Origin: Hephaestia mangrovi
GTDB lineage: Bacteria > Pseudomonadota > Alphaproteobacteria > Sphingomonadales > Sphingomonadaceae
Length of the DNA: 64,000 nt
Assembly: GCF_019880555.1 (NCBI RefSeq)
Contig: NZ_JAINVU010000003.1
Coordinates: 364,001 to 428,000, forward strand
Direction: 5' to 3'
Shown: in pieces, positions 27,137-36,317 of the stretch
Layout of the letters: each line of letters opens with the position of its first letter
How positions within the stretch are numbered: position 1 is the stretch's first letter
Notes under the pieces: model-generated
What the model was told of the DNA's origin: nothing
Database searches by the model: none
Seen by the model: the letters and a program-made list of their open reading frames with translations, nothing else
Translations under genes and position numbers: made by a program

Positions 27137-27913
27137 TCACAGCGAGAAGCCCTCGCCGAGGTACAGCCGCCGCACGTTGGCATCGGCGACCAGTTCCTCC
27201 GGCGACCCCGAAAACAGCACGCGGCCATCATAGATGATGTAGGCGCGATCGACGATGTCGAGCGTCTCGCGGACGTTGTGATCGGTAATCAGCACGCCGA
27301 TCCCGCGACTCTTGAGGTCTTTTACCAGGTCGCGAATATCGGCGATCGAAATCGGGTCGATGCCAGCGAACGGTTCGTCGAGCAGCATGATCGACGGGTC
27401 CGCCGCCAGCGCGCGGGCGATCTCCGCGCGGCGCCGCTCGCCGCCCGACAAGGCCATTGCCGGTGCGTCGCGCAGCCGCGTCAACCCGAACTCGTCGAGC
27501 AGCCGATCGAGCTTTTCGGCACGCGCCGCCGCATCGGGCTCGGAGAGTTCGAGCACGGTGAGGATATTCTTCTCGATCGACAGGCCGCGGAAGATCGACG
27601 TCTCCTGCGGCAGATAGCCGAGCCCGAGGATCGCGCGGCGGTACATCGGCAGCGCAGTAATATCGTCGCCGTCGAGCATCACGCGGCCCGAATCGGGCTT
27701 CACCAACCCCATCACCGAATAGAAGCAGGTCGTCTTGCCCGCGCCGTTGGGCCCGAGCAGGCCGACCACCTCGCCCCGCGCCACCGACACCGAAACGTCG
27801 GTCAGCACCGGCCGCTTGTCATAGGCCTTGGCGATCGAGATCACCGCCAGCCCGTCGGCGGGCGGGGTCTCGACGATCGGCTCGGCCTCGGCGAGGCTGG
27901 TGATCTCGTCCAT
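27137..27913 (-). CDS. lptB: LPS export ABC transporter ATP-binding protein
   Basis: Powers LPS extraction from the inner membrane with LptFG. The 258-residue protein has Walker A GPNGAGKT (residues 54-61), the signature LSGGERRR (155-162), Walker B IMLLDEPFAGID and the H-loop region VLITDHNVRETLDI. The LptB-type YLPQETSIFRGLSIEKN is clear. An N-terminal extension of about 20 residues precedes the ABC domain. It lies in the lptC-lptA-lptB-rpoN order typical of proteobacteria. Confidence 0.96.
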   Translation of the reverse strand: MDEITSLAEAEPIVETPPADGLAVISIAKAYDKRPVLTDVSVSVARGEVVGLLGPNGAGKTTCFYSVMGLVKPDSGRVMLDGDDITALPMYRRAILGLGYLPQETSIFRGLSIEKNILTVLELSEPDAAARAEKLDRLLDEFGLTRLRDAPAMALSGGERRRAEIARALAADPSIMLLDEPFAGIDPISIADIRDLVKDLKSRGIGVLITDHNVRETLDIVDRAYIIYDGRVLFSGSPEELVADANVRRLYLGEGFSL

Positions 27914-28028
27914 CTACGGTCCTCGTGCCGCGCCCTGACCGTTACGGCCGACGCGATTGGCAAGTTTCGTGCATGGCCATGTAGGCCAAGCCGCGCGCCG
28001 GTTCAAAGGTCTTGGACGAAGAATACGG

Positions 28029-28610
28029 CTATTGGCTGTTCGACTGGCTTGCCGGATTCGATTGATCGGTGTCGCGCTGCGGCACCGAGAAGTGGCCGGT
28101 GACGCGCCCGCCACTGCTGGTCACGCTGCCGGGCGCGCCGCTCGGCCCGCCGGTGCCGCCGACCGCCGACCCGTCGATCACCGCGCGGCCGGTGTCGAGA
28201 TTGAGTGTCAGCCGTCCGCCGTTCACGGTGTCGCCGCCCTGCGTCAGCGAGACCGCGCCGAGCATGGTGATGACGCGCTTGTTGAGATCGTAGACGGCGT
28301 ATTGGCTGCGCGCGGTCTGGTTGGGGCGCGTCACCGTGACTCCGCCCGCGGCATCGAACCGCGAAACCTGGGGCGAGCCGTTGAGCACCTGGCCGGTATA
28401 GCTCACCGTCATGCGGCTTGCCTGCAGCGTCATCTCGGCCTGCTTGAGCGTCACGCCGCCGGAAAGGATCGCGCGATGATCCTTGTCCTGCAGCTCGATA
28501 TGCGCCGCGTCGAAATCGATCGGCGCGCGCGAATCGTGGCGCTGCTGGCCGACCGCGGGCGCGGCAGCGAGCAGGATGAGCGGCAGCAGGGCGCGGGAAG
28601 CGTGCGGCAT
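28029..28610 (-). CDS. lptA: LptA, periplasmic LPS transport protein (OstA-like)
   Basis: Periplasmic bridge protein that carries LPS from LptC to the outer membrane. Signal peptide: MPHASRALLPLILLAAAPAV. The OstA/LptA beta-jellyroll repeats are visible: DFDAAHIELQDKDHRAILSG, GVTLKQAEMTLQASRMTVSY and RSQYAVYDLNKRVITMLGAV. The C-terminal 30 residues are Gly/Ser-rich and probably disordered. It starts 6 bp after lptC ends, in one transcript. Confidence 0.92.
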   Translation of the reverse strand: MPHASRALLPLILLAAAPAVGQQRHDSRAPIDFDAAHIELQDKDHRAILSGGVTLKQAEMTLQASRMTVSYTGQVLNGSPQVSRFDAAGGVTVTRPNQTARSQYAVYDLNKRVITMLGAVSLTQGGDTVNGGRLTLNLDTGRAVIDGSAVGGTGGPSGAPGSVTSSGGRVTGHFSVPQRDTDQSNPASQSNSQ

Positions 28611-28616
28611 GGCGCG

Positions 28617-29255
28617 CTATTTGTTCCTTCCCGGCACGATCCGCAAGCGGGCATGACCATCGAGCGTGACGCTGCGGTTCTCGAGATTGGCCGACATGCG
28701 ATCGGCGCTGAACGTGCCTTGCGGCGCCGAGCCGGTCACCGCGCCCTCGCTTTCCATTGTCCTGGTCTTGAGGTCGACCGTCGCATCGGCGGTATCGAGC
28801 GCATAGCCGCCCGCCGAGCGGAAGGTGATCGGCCCATCGAGCGCGACCTGCTCGGTATTCATATTGTACCGCCCCTGGTTGGCGACGATCTTCGCCGGCC
28901 CGTCGGAGAGCCCGATTTTGGCCGCCAGGCCGTTCAATCGCACGATCGGCTCCGCCGAACTCTTCTGGATCGCCGAATTGGCGGTGAGCTCGAACGGCCG
29001 CCCCTTGCTATCCTGCCCGCGATAGTTGGCGCGCTCGATCTTGAGCCGCTCCTGCGCGACCGCGACATTGTTCTTGGCGAGCAGGAAGCTCGAATCGCCG
29101 CTGCGAGTCAGCGGCGCCATCACCAGGAACGCGGCGAGCACCCCGATCGCGATCGGCAGCAGCACCCGCAACGTGCCGATCAGCCGGTCGTGACTGCTCC
29201 CCGGCGCTGCCCAGACCTGCCGCGCCGAGCGGATCTGGCGGGCGACCTCAGACAT
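28617..29255 (-). CDS. lptC: LPS export ABC transporter periplasmic protein LptC
   Basis: Inner-membrane anchored component passing LPS to LptA. The 212-residue protein has one membrane span at about residues 28-48 (LPIAIGVLAAFLVMAPLTR) and a periplasmic OstA-like domain (ALDGPITFRSAGGYALDTAD, MSANLENRSVTLDGHARLRI). It is first in the lptC-lptA-lptB-rpoN run and 38 bp from the RNase D-like gene, so the operon may start there or earlier. Confidence 0.9.
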   Translation of the reverse strand: MSEVARQIRSARQVWAAPGSSHDRLIGTLRVLLPIAIGVLAAFLVMAPLTRSGDSSFLLAKNNVAVAQERLKIERANYRGQDSKGRPFELTANSAIQKSSAEPIVRLNGLAAKIGLSDGPAKIVANQGRYNMNTEQVALDGPITFRSAGGYALDTADATVDLKTRTMESEGAVTGSAPQGTFSADRMSANLENRSVTLDGHARLRIVPGRNK

Positions 29256-29293
29256 TTTTGCGGCCTTCGGCGGAACGGCACAAGCTCATCGAA

Positions 29294-29911
29294 TTACGCA
29301 TGCGCGAAGATGTCGATCTCGGGCCAGCCGGCAAGATCGAGCGCCGCACGAGTCGGCAGGAAATCGAAGCACGCCTGGGCCAGCGCGGTGCGGCCCTCGC
29401 GCGCCAGGCGGCGGTCGAGCTCTTCCTTGAGCGCGTGGAGATAGCGGACGTCCGACGCCGCATAATCCTTCTGCGCGTCGCTCAACACCGGGCCGCCCCA
29501 GTCCGACGATTGCTGCTGCTTGGAAATATCCTGGCCGAGCAGCTCGCGGACCAATTCCTTGAGCCCATGGCGATCGGTATAGGTGCGCACCAGCCGCGAG
29601 GCGATCTTGGTGCAATAGACCGGGCCCGCGACCACGCCGAGATAATGCTGGATCGCGGCGATATCGAATCGCCCGAAATGATAGATTTTGAGCCGCGCCG
29701 GATCGCCCAGCAGCGCCTTCAAATTGGGCGCGGCATAATCGCTGCCCGGCGCGAAGCGGACGAGATGTTCGTCACCGCCGCCATCGGACAGCTGAACGAC
29801 GCACAGCCGATCGCGCGGCGTGTTGAGGCCCATCGTCTCGGTATCGACGGCGATCGGGCCGGGGCCGAACAGGCCGGCGGGAATGTCTTCTTCGTGGAAA
29901 TGGACAGTCAT
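29294..29911 (-). CDS. RNase D-like 3'-5' exonuclease (DEDDy)
   Basis: A 205-residue stand-alone DEDD exonuclease domain. Catalytic motifs: exo I AVDTETMGL, exo II HFGRFDIAAI and exo III with YAASDVRYLHAL (Tyr and Asp of DEDDy). It lacks the HRDC domains of full-length RNase D, which is normal for alphaproteobacterial members of about this length. Likely role is 3' end trimming of stable RNAs. Confidence 0.9.
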   Translation of the reverse strand: MTVHFHEEDIPAGLFGPGPIAVDTETMGLNTPRDRLCVVQLSDGGGDEHLVRFAPGSDYAAPNLKALLGDPARLKIYHFGRFDIAAIQHYLGVVAGPVYCTKIASRLVRTYTDRHGLKELVRELLGQDISKQQQSSDWGGPVLSDAQKDYAASDVRYLHALKEELDRRLAREGRTALAQACFDFLPTRAALDLAGWPEIDIFAHA

Positions 29912-29942
29912 CCGCCGCGCCTAGCGCCGTTCGCCTTCCGGC

Positions 29943-30719
29943 TCAATGCTTGGCCCGCTCGCGACGGCGCCGGGCCGCGATGTTGAGCGTCTCGACCCCG
30001 GCGGAAAATGCCATAGCTGTGTATATATAGCCCTTGGGAATATGCGCGCCGAAGCCTTCGCCGATCAGCACCACACCGATCATCAGCAGGAATCCCAGCG
30101 CCAGCATCACCACCGTGGGATTGCGGTTGATGAACTCGGCCAGCGGATCAGCGGCGAGCAGCATCAGCCCGACGGCGACGACCACCGCGACGATCATCAC
30201 CGGCAGATGATCGGTCATCCCGACCGCGGTGAGGATCGAATCGATCGAGAAAACCATGTCGAGCGCGATGATCTGGGCGATCGCCGCACCGACGCCGAGC
30301 ACCGCTTTGGCCGCGACATTTCCCTCGCCATGCCCTTCCCCGCTCATCGTCTGGTGGATTTCGCTGGTCGCCTTCCAGATCAGGAACAGGCCGCCGGCGA
30401 GCAGGATCAGGTCGCGTGCTGAAAACGCCGTTTCGAAGCTCGGTTCGCCATGCGCGCCCGGCGGACCGACCAGCCCGAGATCGAAAACCGGCGCGGTGAG
30501 CCCGACGATCCAGGCGATCATCGACAACAAGGCCAGACGAAGCACCAGTGCGAGCGAGATGCCGATCCGCCGGACTCGCGTCCGGCTCGCCTCCGGCACC
30601 TTGTTCGACACGATCGAGACGAACACGAGGTTGTCGATGCCGAGCACCACCTCCATCACCACCAGCGTAACGAGAGCAGCCCAAGCGGCCGGATCGGTGA
30701 TCAATTCCGCGATCGACAT
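29943..30719 (-). CDS. TerC family integral membrane protein
   Basis: A 258-residue protein with about seven membrane spans. TerC features are [20 protein letters not shown] near the N-terminus and [20 protein letters not shown] in the middle; the acidic residues in these two segments are conserved and may bind metal. Family members take part in manganese export or metallation of secreted proteins. I start at [13 protein letters not shown], since the 12 residues upstream do not look like TerC. Confidence 0.9.
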   Translation of the reverse strand: MSIAELITDPAAWAALVTLVVMEVVLGIDNLVFVSIVSNKVPEASRTRVRRIGISLALVLRLALLSMIAWIVGLTAPVFDLGLVGPPGAHGEPSFETAFSARDLILLAGGLFLIWKATSEIHQTMSGEGHGEGNVAAKAVLGVGAAIAQIIALDMVFSIDSILTAVGMTDHLPVMIVAVVVAVGLMLLAADPLAEFINRNPTVVMLALGFLLMIGVVLIGEGFGAHIPKGYIYTAMAFSAGVETLNIAARRRRERAKH

Positions 30720-30926
30720 GGCCGCATCTGTGCCGTTGTGGCAACGCTCGTGCAACTATTGAAACGCTTCGCCGTACGATATCACGATTTTGTTCGCGAG
30801 ACGGCGGCATTTGGTCTATGAAGGGGCCGTGGCGCGTTCGGCGGAGCGCCCGAAGACCTGCGTTCGTCGTCCGGCGCTTGGGCTTTATGTATGTGAATTC
30901 GGGCGAACCGGGAAGACGAACAGGGC

Positions 30927-31706
30927 ATGAGTTTCGACAAAGGACGCCGTGGCGAGCGCGGCGGTCGCGGCAGGGATAAGCGCGACAATTTCGGCGGTGA
31001 CGATTTCGGTGGCGGTTTCCAGGATCGTGGCTTCGGTGGCGGCGACCGTTTCGGCGGCGGCGATCGCTTCGGTGGCGGCGGCTTCGGCGGCGGTGACCGA
31101 TTCGGCGGCGGCGGTGGCGGCGGCGGTTTTCGTGGCGGCGGCGGTGGTGGCTTCGGCGGTGGTGGCCGCGGCATGCCCCCCCAGGTCGTCGGCGAAGGCT
31201 CGGGCACCGTCAAATTCTTCAACGGCCAGAAGGGCTTCGGCTTCATCGTTCGCGATGACGGCGGTGAGGATGTGTTCGTTCACATCTCCGCGGTCGAGCA
31301 GGCCGGCCTGACCGGCCTGGCCGAGGGCCAGCCGCTCAGCTTCACGCTGGTCGATCGCGGCGGCCGCATCTCGGCGACCGATCTCAAGATCGACGGCGAA
31401 CCGATGCCGGTCGAGGAGCGTGCTCCCCGTCCGCCGCGCGAAGGCGGCTTTGGCGGCGGTGATCGCGGCGGCCCGCAGCGCCAGCTGACCGGCGAGAAGG
31501 CAACCGGCACGGTCAAGTTCTTCAACGCGATGAAGGGCTTCGGCTTCATCCAGCGCGATGACGGCCAGCCTGATGCGTTCGTCCACATCTCTGCGGTCGA
31601 GCGTGCCGGCATGCCGACGCTCAACGAGGGCGATCGCCTGTCGTTCGAGCTCGAGGTCGATCGTCGCGGCAAATATGCTGCGGTGAACCTTCAGCCCGGC
31701 GAATAA
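30927..31706 (+). CDS. double cold-shock-domain RNA-binding protein with Gly/Arg-rich N-terminus
   Basis: A 259-residue protein. Residues 1 to about 82 are Gly/Arg/Phe/Asp-rich low-complexity sequence (repeats of GGGDRFGGG and RGG-type units). Two cold-shock domains follow: about 90-158 (GSGTVKFFNGQKGFGFIVRD, DVFVHISAVEQAGL) and about 190-258 (ATGTVKFFNAMKGFGFIQRD, DAFVHISAVERAGM). Both RNP motifs are intact in each domain. Two-domain CspA proteins are common in alphaproteobacteria, but this long RGG-like tail is unusual. The 207-bp leader before the gene contains GC hairpins that might act as a cold-responsive UTR. Confidence 0.9.
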   Translation: MSFDKGRRGERGGRGRDKRDNFGGDDFGGGFQDRGFGGGDRFGGGDRFGGGGFGGGDRFGGGGGGGGFRGGGGGGFGGGGRGMPPQVVGEGSGTVKFFNGQKGFGFIVRDDGGEDVFVHISAVEQAGLTGLAEGQPLSFTLVDRGGRISATDLKIDGEPMPVEERAPRPPREGGFGGGDRGGPQRQLTGEKATGTVKFFNAMKGFGFIQRDDGQPDAFVHISAVERAGMPTLNEGDRLSFELEVDRRGKYAAVNLQPGE

Positions 31707-31724
31707 GCCCCGGCTTTTCGATCA

Positions 31725-31760
31725 AAACGGCCCGTCCGGAGCGATCCGGGCGGGCCGTTT
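31725..31760 (+). terminator. intrinsic terminator of the cold-shock gene
   Basis: AAACGGCCCG-TCCGGA, a GCGA loop, then TCCGG-GCGGGCCGTTT: a 16-bp stem with one bulge. It is followed by GCGTTTGTC and lies 19 bp after the stop codon. Confidence 0.8.
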
Positions 31761-31891
31761 GCGTTTGTCGTGCGGCCGCCGGCACTGCGGACTGAAGGCT
31801 TGGATCTTGCTCGCGCCCAAACGGGACTTTCTGGACATTTGCGTGCGCCCGGCCAACATTGACTTCAGGATCGCCACACAAGGACAAGCCC

Positions 31892-32398
31892 ATGCGTTTT
31901 CTCGCAGCCCCCCTCCTTGCCATCACGGCCGCAAGTGCTGCATTCGCCGCGCACGCGCCCGCCCCCAGGGTCGCCGCATCGAGCTTCAACCAGCTCGCCC
32001 AGCCGCTTCCTTTGCCCTATGACGAGCAAGCCGATGCGATGAAAGCCGTCGCCGTCGCCAAGGCCCGCGCTCGCGCCGAGCACAAGCTGCTGCTGATCGA
32101 CATGGGCGGCAACTGGTGCCTCGATTGCCGCATTCTGGCCGGCACGATGAAGCTGCCCAAACTCGCGCCGTTTCTCGACAGACATTTTATCGAGGTCACC
32201 GTCGACATCGGCCGTTTCGACAAGAATCTGGCGATCGCGCAGCATTATGGCATCGCCAAGCTCGCCGGCGTTCCCGCCGTGCTGGTCGTCGACCCCCGCA
32301 CCGATCGCGTCGTTAACAAGGGCCACGCCGAGGCGCTGGCCGACGCGCGCAGCATGAACCCGCAGGCGCTGGCCGACTGGCTCGCGCAATGGACCTGA
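31892..32398 (+). CDS. exported thioredoxin-like protein
   Basis: A 168-residue periplasmic protein. The signal peptide is MRFLAAPLLAITAASAAFA. The thioredoxin-like fold carries the active-site motif NWCLDCRIL (CxxC), the preceding LLIDMGG strand and the cis-Pro segment AGVPAVLVVDP. It looks like the Thioredoxin_7/DsbD-gamma-like group, so it may reduce envelope disulfides or metal-bound thiols. AAGGA seven bases before the ATG at 31892 fixes the start. Confidence 0.85.
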   Translation: MRFLAAPLLAITAASAAFAAHAPAPRVAASSFNQLAQPLPLPYDEQADAMKAVAVAKARARAEHKLLLIDMGGNWCLDCRILAGTMKLPKLAPFLDRHFIEVTVDIGRFDKNLAIAQHYGIAKLAGVPAVLVVDPRTDRVVNKGHAEALADARSMNPQALADWLAQWT

Positions 32399-32445
32399 GG
32401 ACAGCGGGCTGGTGACCCGAATCTGAAGCTCGCCGCTCTAAGCGT

Positions 32446-32544
32446 CGTCATGCTGAACTTGTTTCGGCATCCAGGGAACAACGGCAACCAAAACGCGTGT
32501 CGGTGATGGTGCGTCATGGAACCTGAAACAAGTTCAGGGTGACG
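32446..32544. repeat. 28-bp imperfect inverted repeat (dispersed-repeat type)
   Basis: Arms at 32446-32473 and 32517-32544 are complementary at most positions (core CTGAACTTGTTTC). They flank a 43-base spacer between the convergent thioredoxin-like and ubiH-like genes. The arm resembles the CGTCACCCTGAACTTGTTTC-type palindromes found scattered between genes in many sphingomonads. Confidence 0.7.
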
Positions 32545-32579
32545 ATCCTCTTTATGCGGAGAACGTCGATTCCCCGATG

Positions 32580-33797
32580 TCAGACGGCTTCGCCCTGCAG
32601 GAGCCGCGGCAATTCGCCCGATTCGCCACGCGCCTCGGCCATGAAGCGTTCCTTGAGCGGCGCGATGCGATCGACCGCCGAAATGCCGAAGCGCCGCACC
32701 GCGCTCGCCGCCCGGCCGGGCACGCCGAACAGGCGGTTGAGCGCGTCGGTCGACGCGGCGACCATCAGCGTGTCGAGCCCCCGCCAGCGCTGGTAGCGCG
32801 CGAGCAGCGCGGCATCGCCGAGATCGAGCCCCAGTCGTTTGCCCTCGACGAGCACCTCGGTGAGCGCGGCGACGTCGCGGAAGCCGAGATTGAGCCCCTG
32901 CCCGGCGATCGGATGGATGCCGTGCGCGGCATCGCCGACCAGCGCCAGCCGCTCCCCGGTGATCGTCGCCGCATGGTGGAAACCGAGCGGATAACTCGAT
33001 CGCGGCGACAGGTTGGAAAGGCCGCCCAGGAACCCGCCCATCCGCTTCTCCGCCTCAGCCAGGAAGCCGCGATCGGACAGCTTGAGCATCGCCGGGCCAT
33101 CCTTGGCATGGACACTCCAGACGATCGCCGAGCGATGACCATTGGCATCGTCGTTGAGCGGCAACAGCGCGAAGGGGCCGGCGGGATAGAAAATCTCGAA
33201 TGCGATATTCTCGTGCGACCGCTCGTGATTGAATGCTGAGATGATCGCGTGATGATCGTATGACCAGCGGGCAACGCGGATTCCCGCGGCCTCGCGGGTC
33301 GGCGAATTGCGACCCTCGGCGGCGATCAGCAGCGGCGCGCGGACCTCGGCGCCGTCATCGAGCGTCGCGGTGACGCCCGCCGCCGTGCGCTCGACCGCGA
33401 CGGCTTTACGCTTCATCCGCAAATCGACGCGCGGCGCTGCGACCGCGGCTTCATGGATCGCGCGGCGCAGCAGCCGATTCTCGTACATCGTGCCGAGCGC
33501 ATCGTCATCGGCATCGGGAATGAAATCGAGCTTGCCGGGCGCGAGCCCGTCGCTCACCCGGATATGGCGAATCTCGCAGCCCTCGCCGGCAAGCCGATCC
33601 GCGATCCCGATCGCCGCGAGCATCCGCCCGCTGGCGCTGGCGACCGCCGAGGCGCGGCCGTCGAATCCCTTGGCCAGCGTTACCGCCGGGTCCGCCGGAT
33701 CGACGACGATCGAGGAGAGGCCATGCGCGTCGAGCGCCACCGCGAGCGCGCCGCCGACCAGCCCGCCGCCGAGAATGAGAACGTCCGCTTGCGTCAT
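32580..33797 (-). CDS. UbiH/UbiF/COQ6-family FAD-dependent hydroxylase
   Basis: Probable ubiquinone-biosynthesis monooxygenase of 405 residues. FAD motif: VLILGGGLVGGALAVALDAH. The second flavin motif is GERLALVGDAAHGIHPIAGQ followed by GLNLGFRDVAALTEVL, the UbiH-family signature. The NAD(P)H/FAD DG motif lies near PLLIAAEGRNSPTREAAGI. The start MTQADVLILGGG at 33797 matches the family; the longer frame runs into ftsK. Which ring position it hydroxylates cannot be told. Confidence 0.9.
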   Translation of the reverse strand: MTQADVLILGGGLVGGALAVALDAHGLSSIVVDPADPAVTLAKGFDGRASAVASASGRMLAAIGIADRLAGEGCEIRHIRVSDGLAPGKLDFIPDADDDALGTMYENRLLRRAIHEAAVAAPRVDLRMKRKAVAVERTAAGVTATLDDGAEVRAPLLIAAEGRNSPTREAAGIRVARWSYDHHAIISAFNHERSHENIAFEIFYPAGPFALLPLNDDANGHRSAIVWSVHAKDGPAMLKLSDRGFLAEAEKRMGGFLGGLSNLSPRSSYPLGFHHAATITGERLALVGDAAHGIHPIAGQGLNLGFRDVAALTEVLVEGKRLGLDLGDAALLARYQRWRGLDTLMVAASTDALNRLFGVPGRAASAVRRFGISAVDRIAPLKERFMAEARGESGELPRLLQGEAV

Positions 33798-33939
33798 GCC
33801 CCCGGCATAGAGCGCCGAGGTCTCGGGGGAAAGGACCAAGCGTGGCCGCAGCGCCGCGGCACGCGCGGTCTTGACGCCAGACTCCGCACAGGCGATGCTC
33901 GGCACAGGAACATCCAGCGTACATTGTGGGGGATATCCG

Positions 33940-36243
33940 ATGGCGAGCCGGGCGCAGCCGTCGATGTGGCGGCAGACGGTAAAGGCAGGCGCGAAGCGCA
34001 GCGGCGCCTTGTTCGGCGCGGTGGCGCTGTTGATCGGCACGCTGCTGATCGCGCTGGCGCTGGTCAGTTACCATTCGGGCGACCCTTCTTTCGATACCGC
34101 CGCCGGCGGCCCGGCGAGCAACTGGCTGGGCATTCCGGGCGCGTTCGTCGCCGATCTGCTGCTCGCGATCGCTGGTCCCGCGGTGGCGTTGCTGCTGCCC
34201 TTGGGCGCGATCTGGGGCACGCGCTTGTGGCGGGACGAGCCGATCGGCGAGTGGCGGCGGATGCTGCGCGGCAGCCTGATCGGGCTGGTGCTGATCGCCA
34301 CCGCAATCGCCTTCGTTTCCGATTCGGCGGTAATGACGCTGCCCGCGGGCTGGGGCGGCCTCGTCGGCCTGACGATCAGTTCGGCGCTCGGCTGGGCAAT
34401 CGGGCTGATCGGCGATCCCGTCGCAATTACCTGGACGGCGCGGGGCATCGGCCTCGCGGCGGGTATCGCCGGGCTGATCTTCTGGCTGCGCGGCCTCGAT
34501 CTGCATATCGGCGACCGCGAATGGTTCACGCGACGCGAGCGGCTGACCGATCAGCGCGACACAGCGGTCGAACCCGACGACAGCGAAGACGCCGCGCCGA
34601 TCCTGCGCCGTCCCGCTACGCCGCGTCCGGTCGCCACGCCGGAGACGCGTCCCGCGCCGGTGATCGCCGAGCGCACCACTGCACCCTCGGTCGCCAAGCC
34701 CAAGGAGCGCCAGGCCTCGCTCGACCTGCGCGACGATTTCCAGCTGCCCGCGCTCGATCTGCTCAAGCCGGCGCCGCCGTCCTCCAGCGGGTCGGTCGAC
34801 AAGGCCTCGCTGGAACGCAACGCGCGGCTGCTCGAGAATGTGCTCGACGATTTCAAGGTCAAGGGCTCGATCGTCGAGGTCCGCCCCGGGCCGGTGGTGA
34901 CGATGTACGAGCTCGAGCCCGAAAGCGGCGTCAAGGCGAGCCGCGTGATCGCTTTGGCCGACGATATCGCCCGCAACATGTCGGCGATCTCTGCACGCGT
35001 CGCCACCATTCCGGGGCGCAGCGTGATCGGCATCGAACTGCCCAATGCGCGGCGCGAGGGCGTCAACCTGCACGAACTGGTCGCTTCGCAGAGCTTCGAG
35101 GACCAGTCGGCGCAGCTGCCGATCATCCTCGGCAAGAATATCGCGGGCGACGCGGTGATCGCCGATCTCGCGCCGATGCCGCATTTGCTGATCGCCGGCA
35201 CCACTGGATCGGGCAAATCGGTAGGGCTCAATTGCATGATCCTGTCGCTGCTCTACCGGCTGACGCCGAAGCAGTGCAAAATGATCATGATCGATCCCAA
35301 GATGCTCGAATTGAGCATGTATGAGGACATTCCCCACCTGCTCGCCCCGGTCGTCACCGAGCCGGCCAAGGCGGTGCGCGCCTTGAAATGGGCGGTCGAG
35401 CAGATGGAGGACCGCTATCGCATGATGGCCTCGGTCGGCGTGCGCAGCCTCGCCGGGTTCAACGACAAGGTCCGCGCGGCCAAGGCCAAGGGCAAGCCAC
35501 TCGGCCGCAAGGTGCAGACCGGCTATCATCCCGAGACCGGCCAGCCGGTCTATGAGGAAGAACAGCTCGATTACGAGGTACTGCCGCAGATCGTGGTGAT
35601 CGTCGACGAGCTTGCCGACCTGATGATGACCGCGGGCAAGGAAGTCGAATTCCTCATCCAGCGGCTCGCCCAGAAGGCGCGCGCGGCGGGCATCCACCTC
35701 ATCATGGCGACGCAGCGCCCGTCGGTCGACGTCATCACCGGCGTCATCAAGGCGAACCTGCCGACGCGCATCTCCTTCCACGTCACCTCGAAGATCGATT
35801 CGCGGACGATCCTGGGTGAGCAGGGCGCCGAACAACTGCTCGGCAAGGGCGACATGCTCTACATGCCCGGCGGCAAGCAGATCGCGCGCGTTCACGGGCC
35901 CTTCGTCAGCGATGACGAGGTGATGGCCGTGGCCAATCATTGGCGATCGCAGGGCGCGCCCGACTATATCTCCTCGGTTACCGAGGAGCCCGAGGAGAGC
36001 TTCGCACTCGACGGCGCGCCGAGCGGCGAGGATTCGCCCGAGGAACAGCAATATCGCTCGGCCTGCCAGCTCGTCGCGGAAAGCCAGAAGGCATCGACCT
36101 CGTGGCTGCAACGCCAGTTGCGCGTCGGCTACAATTCCGCCGCGCGGCTGATCGAGCGGATGGAAAAGGAAGGGCTGGTCTCGCGGCCCGACCATGTCGG
36201 CCGCCGCGAAGTGCTGATGGACCGTGACGGACGCCCGACCTGA
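33940..36243 (+). CDS. ftsK: DNA translocase FtsK
   Basis: Septal DNA pump that clears the chromosome and activates XerCD. The 767-residue protein has four membrane spans (about residues 24-45, 70-95, 110-130 and 160-180), a short Pro-rich linker (about 200-275), then the RecA-like motor. Walker A is GTTGSGKSVGLN, Walker B VVIVDELADLMM. A C-terminal gamma winged helix (QLRVGYNSAARLIERMEKEG) recognises KOPS sites. GGGGGA seven bases before the ATG at 33940 fixes the start. Confidence 0.97.
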   Translation: MASRAQPSMWRQTVKAGAKRSGALFGAVALLIGTLLIALALVSYHSGDPSFDTAAGGPASNWLGIPGAFVADLLLAIAGPAVALLLPLGAIWGTRLWRDEPIGEWRRMLRGSLIGLVLIATAIAFVSDSAVMTLPAGWGGLVGLTISSALGWAIGLIGDPVAITWTARGIGLAAGIAGLIFWLRGLDLHIGDREWFTRRERLTDQRDTAVEPDDSEDAAPILRRPATPRPVATPETRPAPVIAERTTAPSVAKPKERQASLDLRDDFQLPALDLLKPAPPSSSGSVDKASLERNARLLENVLDDFKVKGSIVEVRPGPVVTMYELEPESGVKASRVIALADDIARNMSAISARVATIPGRSVIGIELPNARREGVNLHELVASQSFEDQSAQLPIILGKNIAGDAVIADLAPMPHLLIAGTTGSGKSVGLNCMILSLLYRLTPKQCKMIMIDPKMLELSMYEDIPHLLAPVVTEPAKAVRALKWAVEQMEDRYRMMASVGVRSLAGFNDKVRAAKAKGKPLGRKVQTGYHPETGQPVYEEEQLDYEVLPQIVVIVDELADLMMTAGKEVEFLIQRLAQKARAAGIHLIMATQRPSVDVITGVIKANLPTRISFHVTSKIDSRTILGEQGAEQLLGKGDMLYMPGGKQIARVHGPFVSDDEVMAVANHWRSQGAPDYISSVTEEPEESFALDGAPSGEDSPEEQQYRSACQLVAESQKASTSWLQRQLRVGYNSAARLIERMEKEGLVSRPDHVGRREVLMDRDGRPT

Positions 36244-36317
36244 CGCAACCAAAGCTGAACATTGCCGTTCAGGCGAATTCACCGCGCGTTCAATGCGGTG
36301 ATGTAACGATTGCCGCC

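Noticed and set aside
31000..31180. Regular short repeats that might suggest a CRISPR-like array
   Set aside because: They are in-frame glycine-rich codons of the cold-shock protein, without unique spacers.
30885..31586. 233-codon Ala/Thr-rich frame opposite to the cold-shock gene
   Set aside because: It is the complement of the Gly-rich repeats and cold-shock domains; composition explains it.
33505..36282. 925-codon open frame on the strand opposite to ftsK
   Set aside because: It is antisense to a clear FtsK, has no recognisable domain and an Arg/His-rich composition typical of antisense frames in GC-rich DNA.
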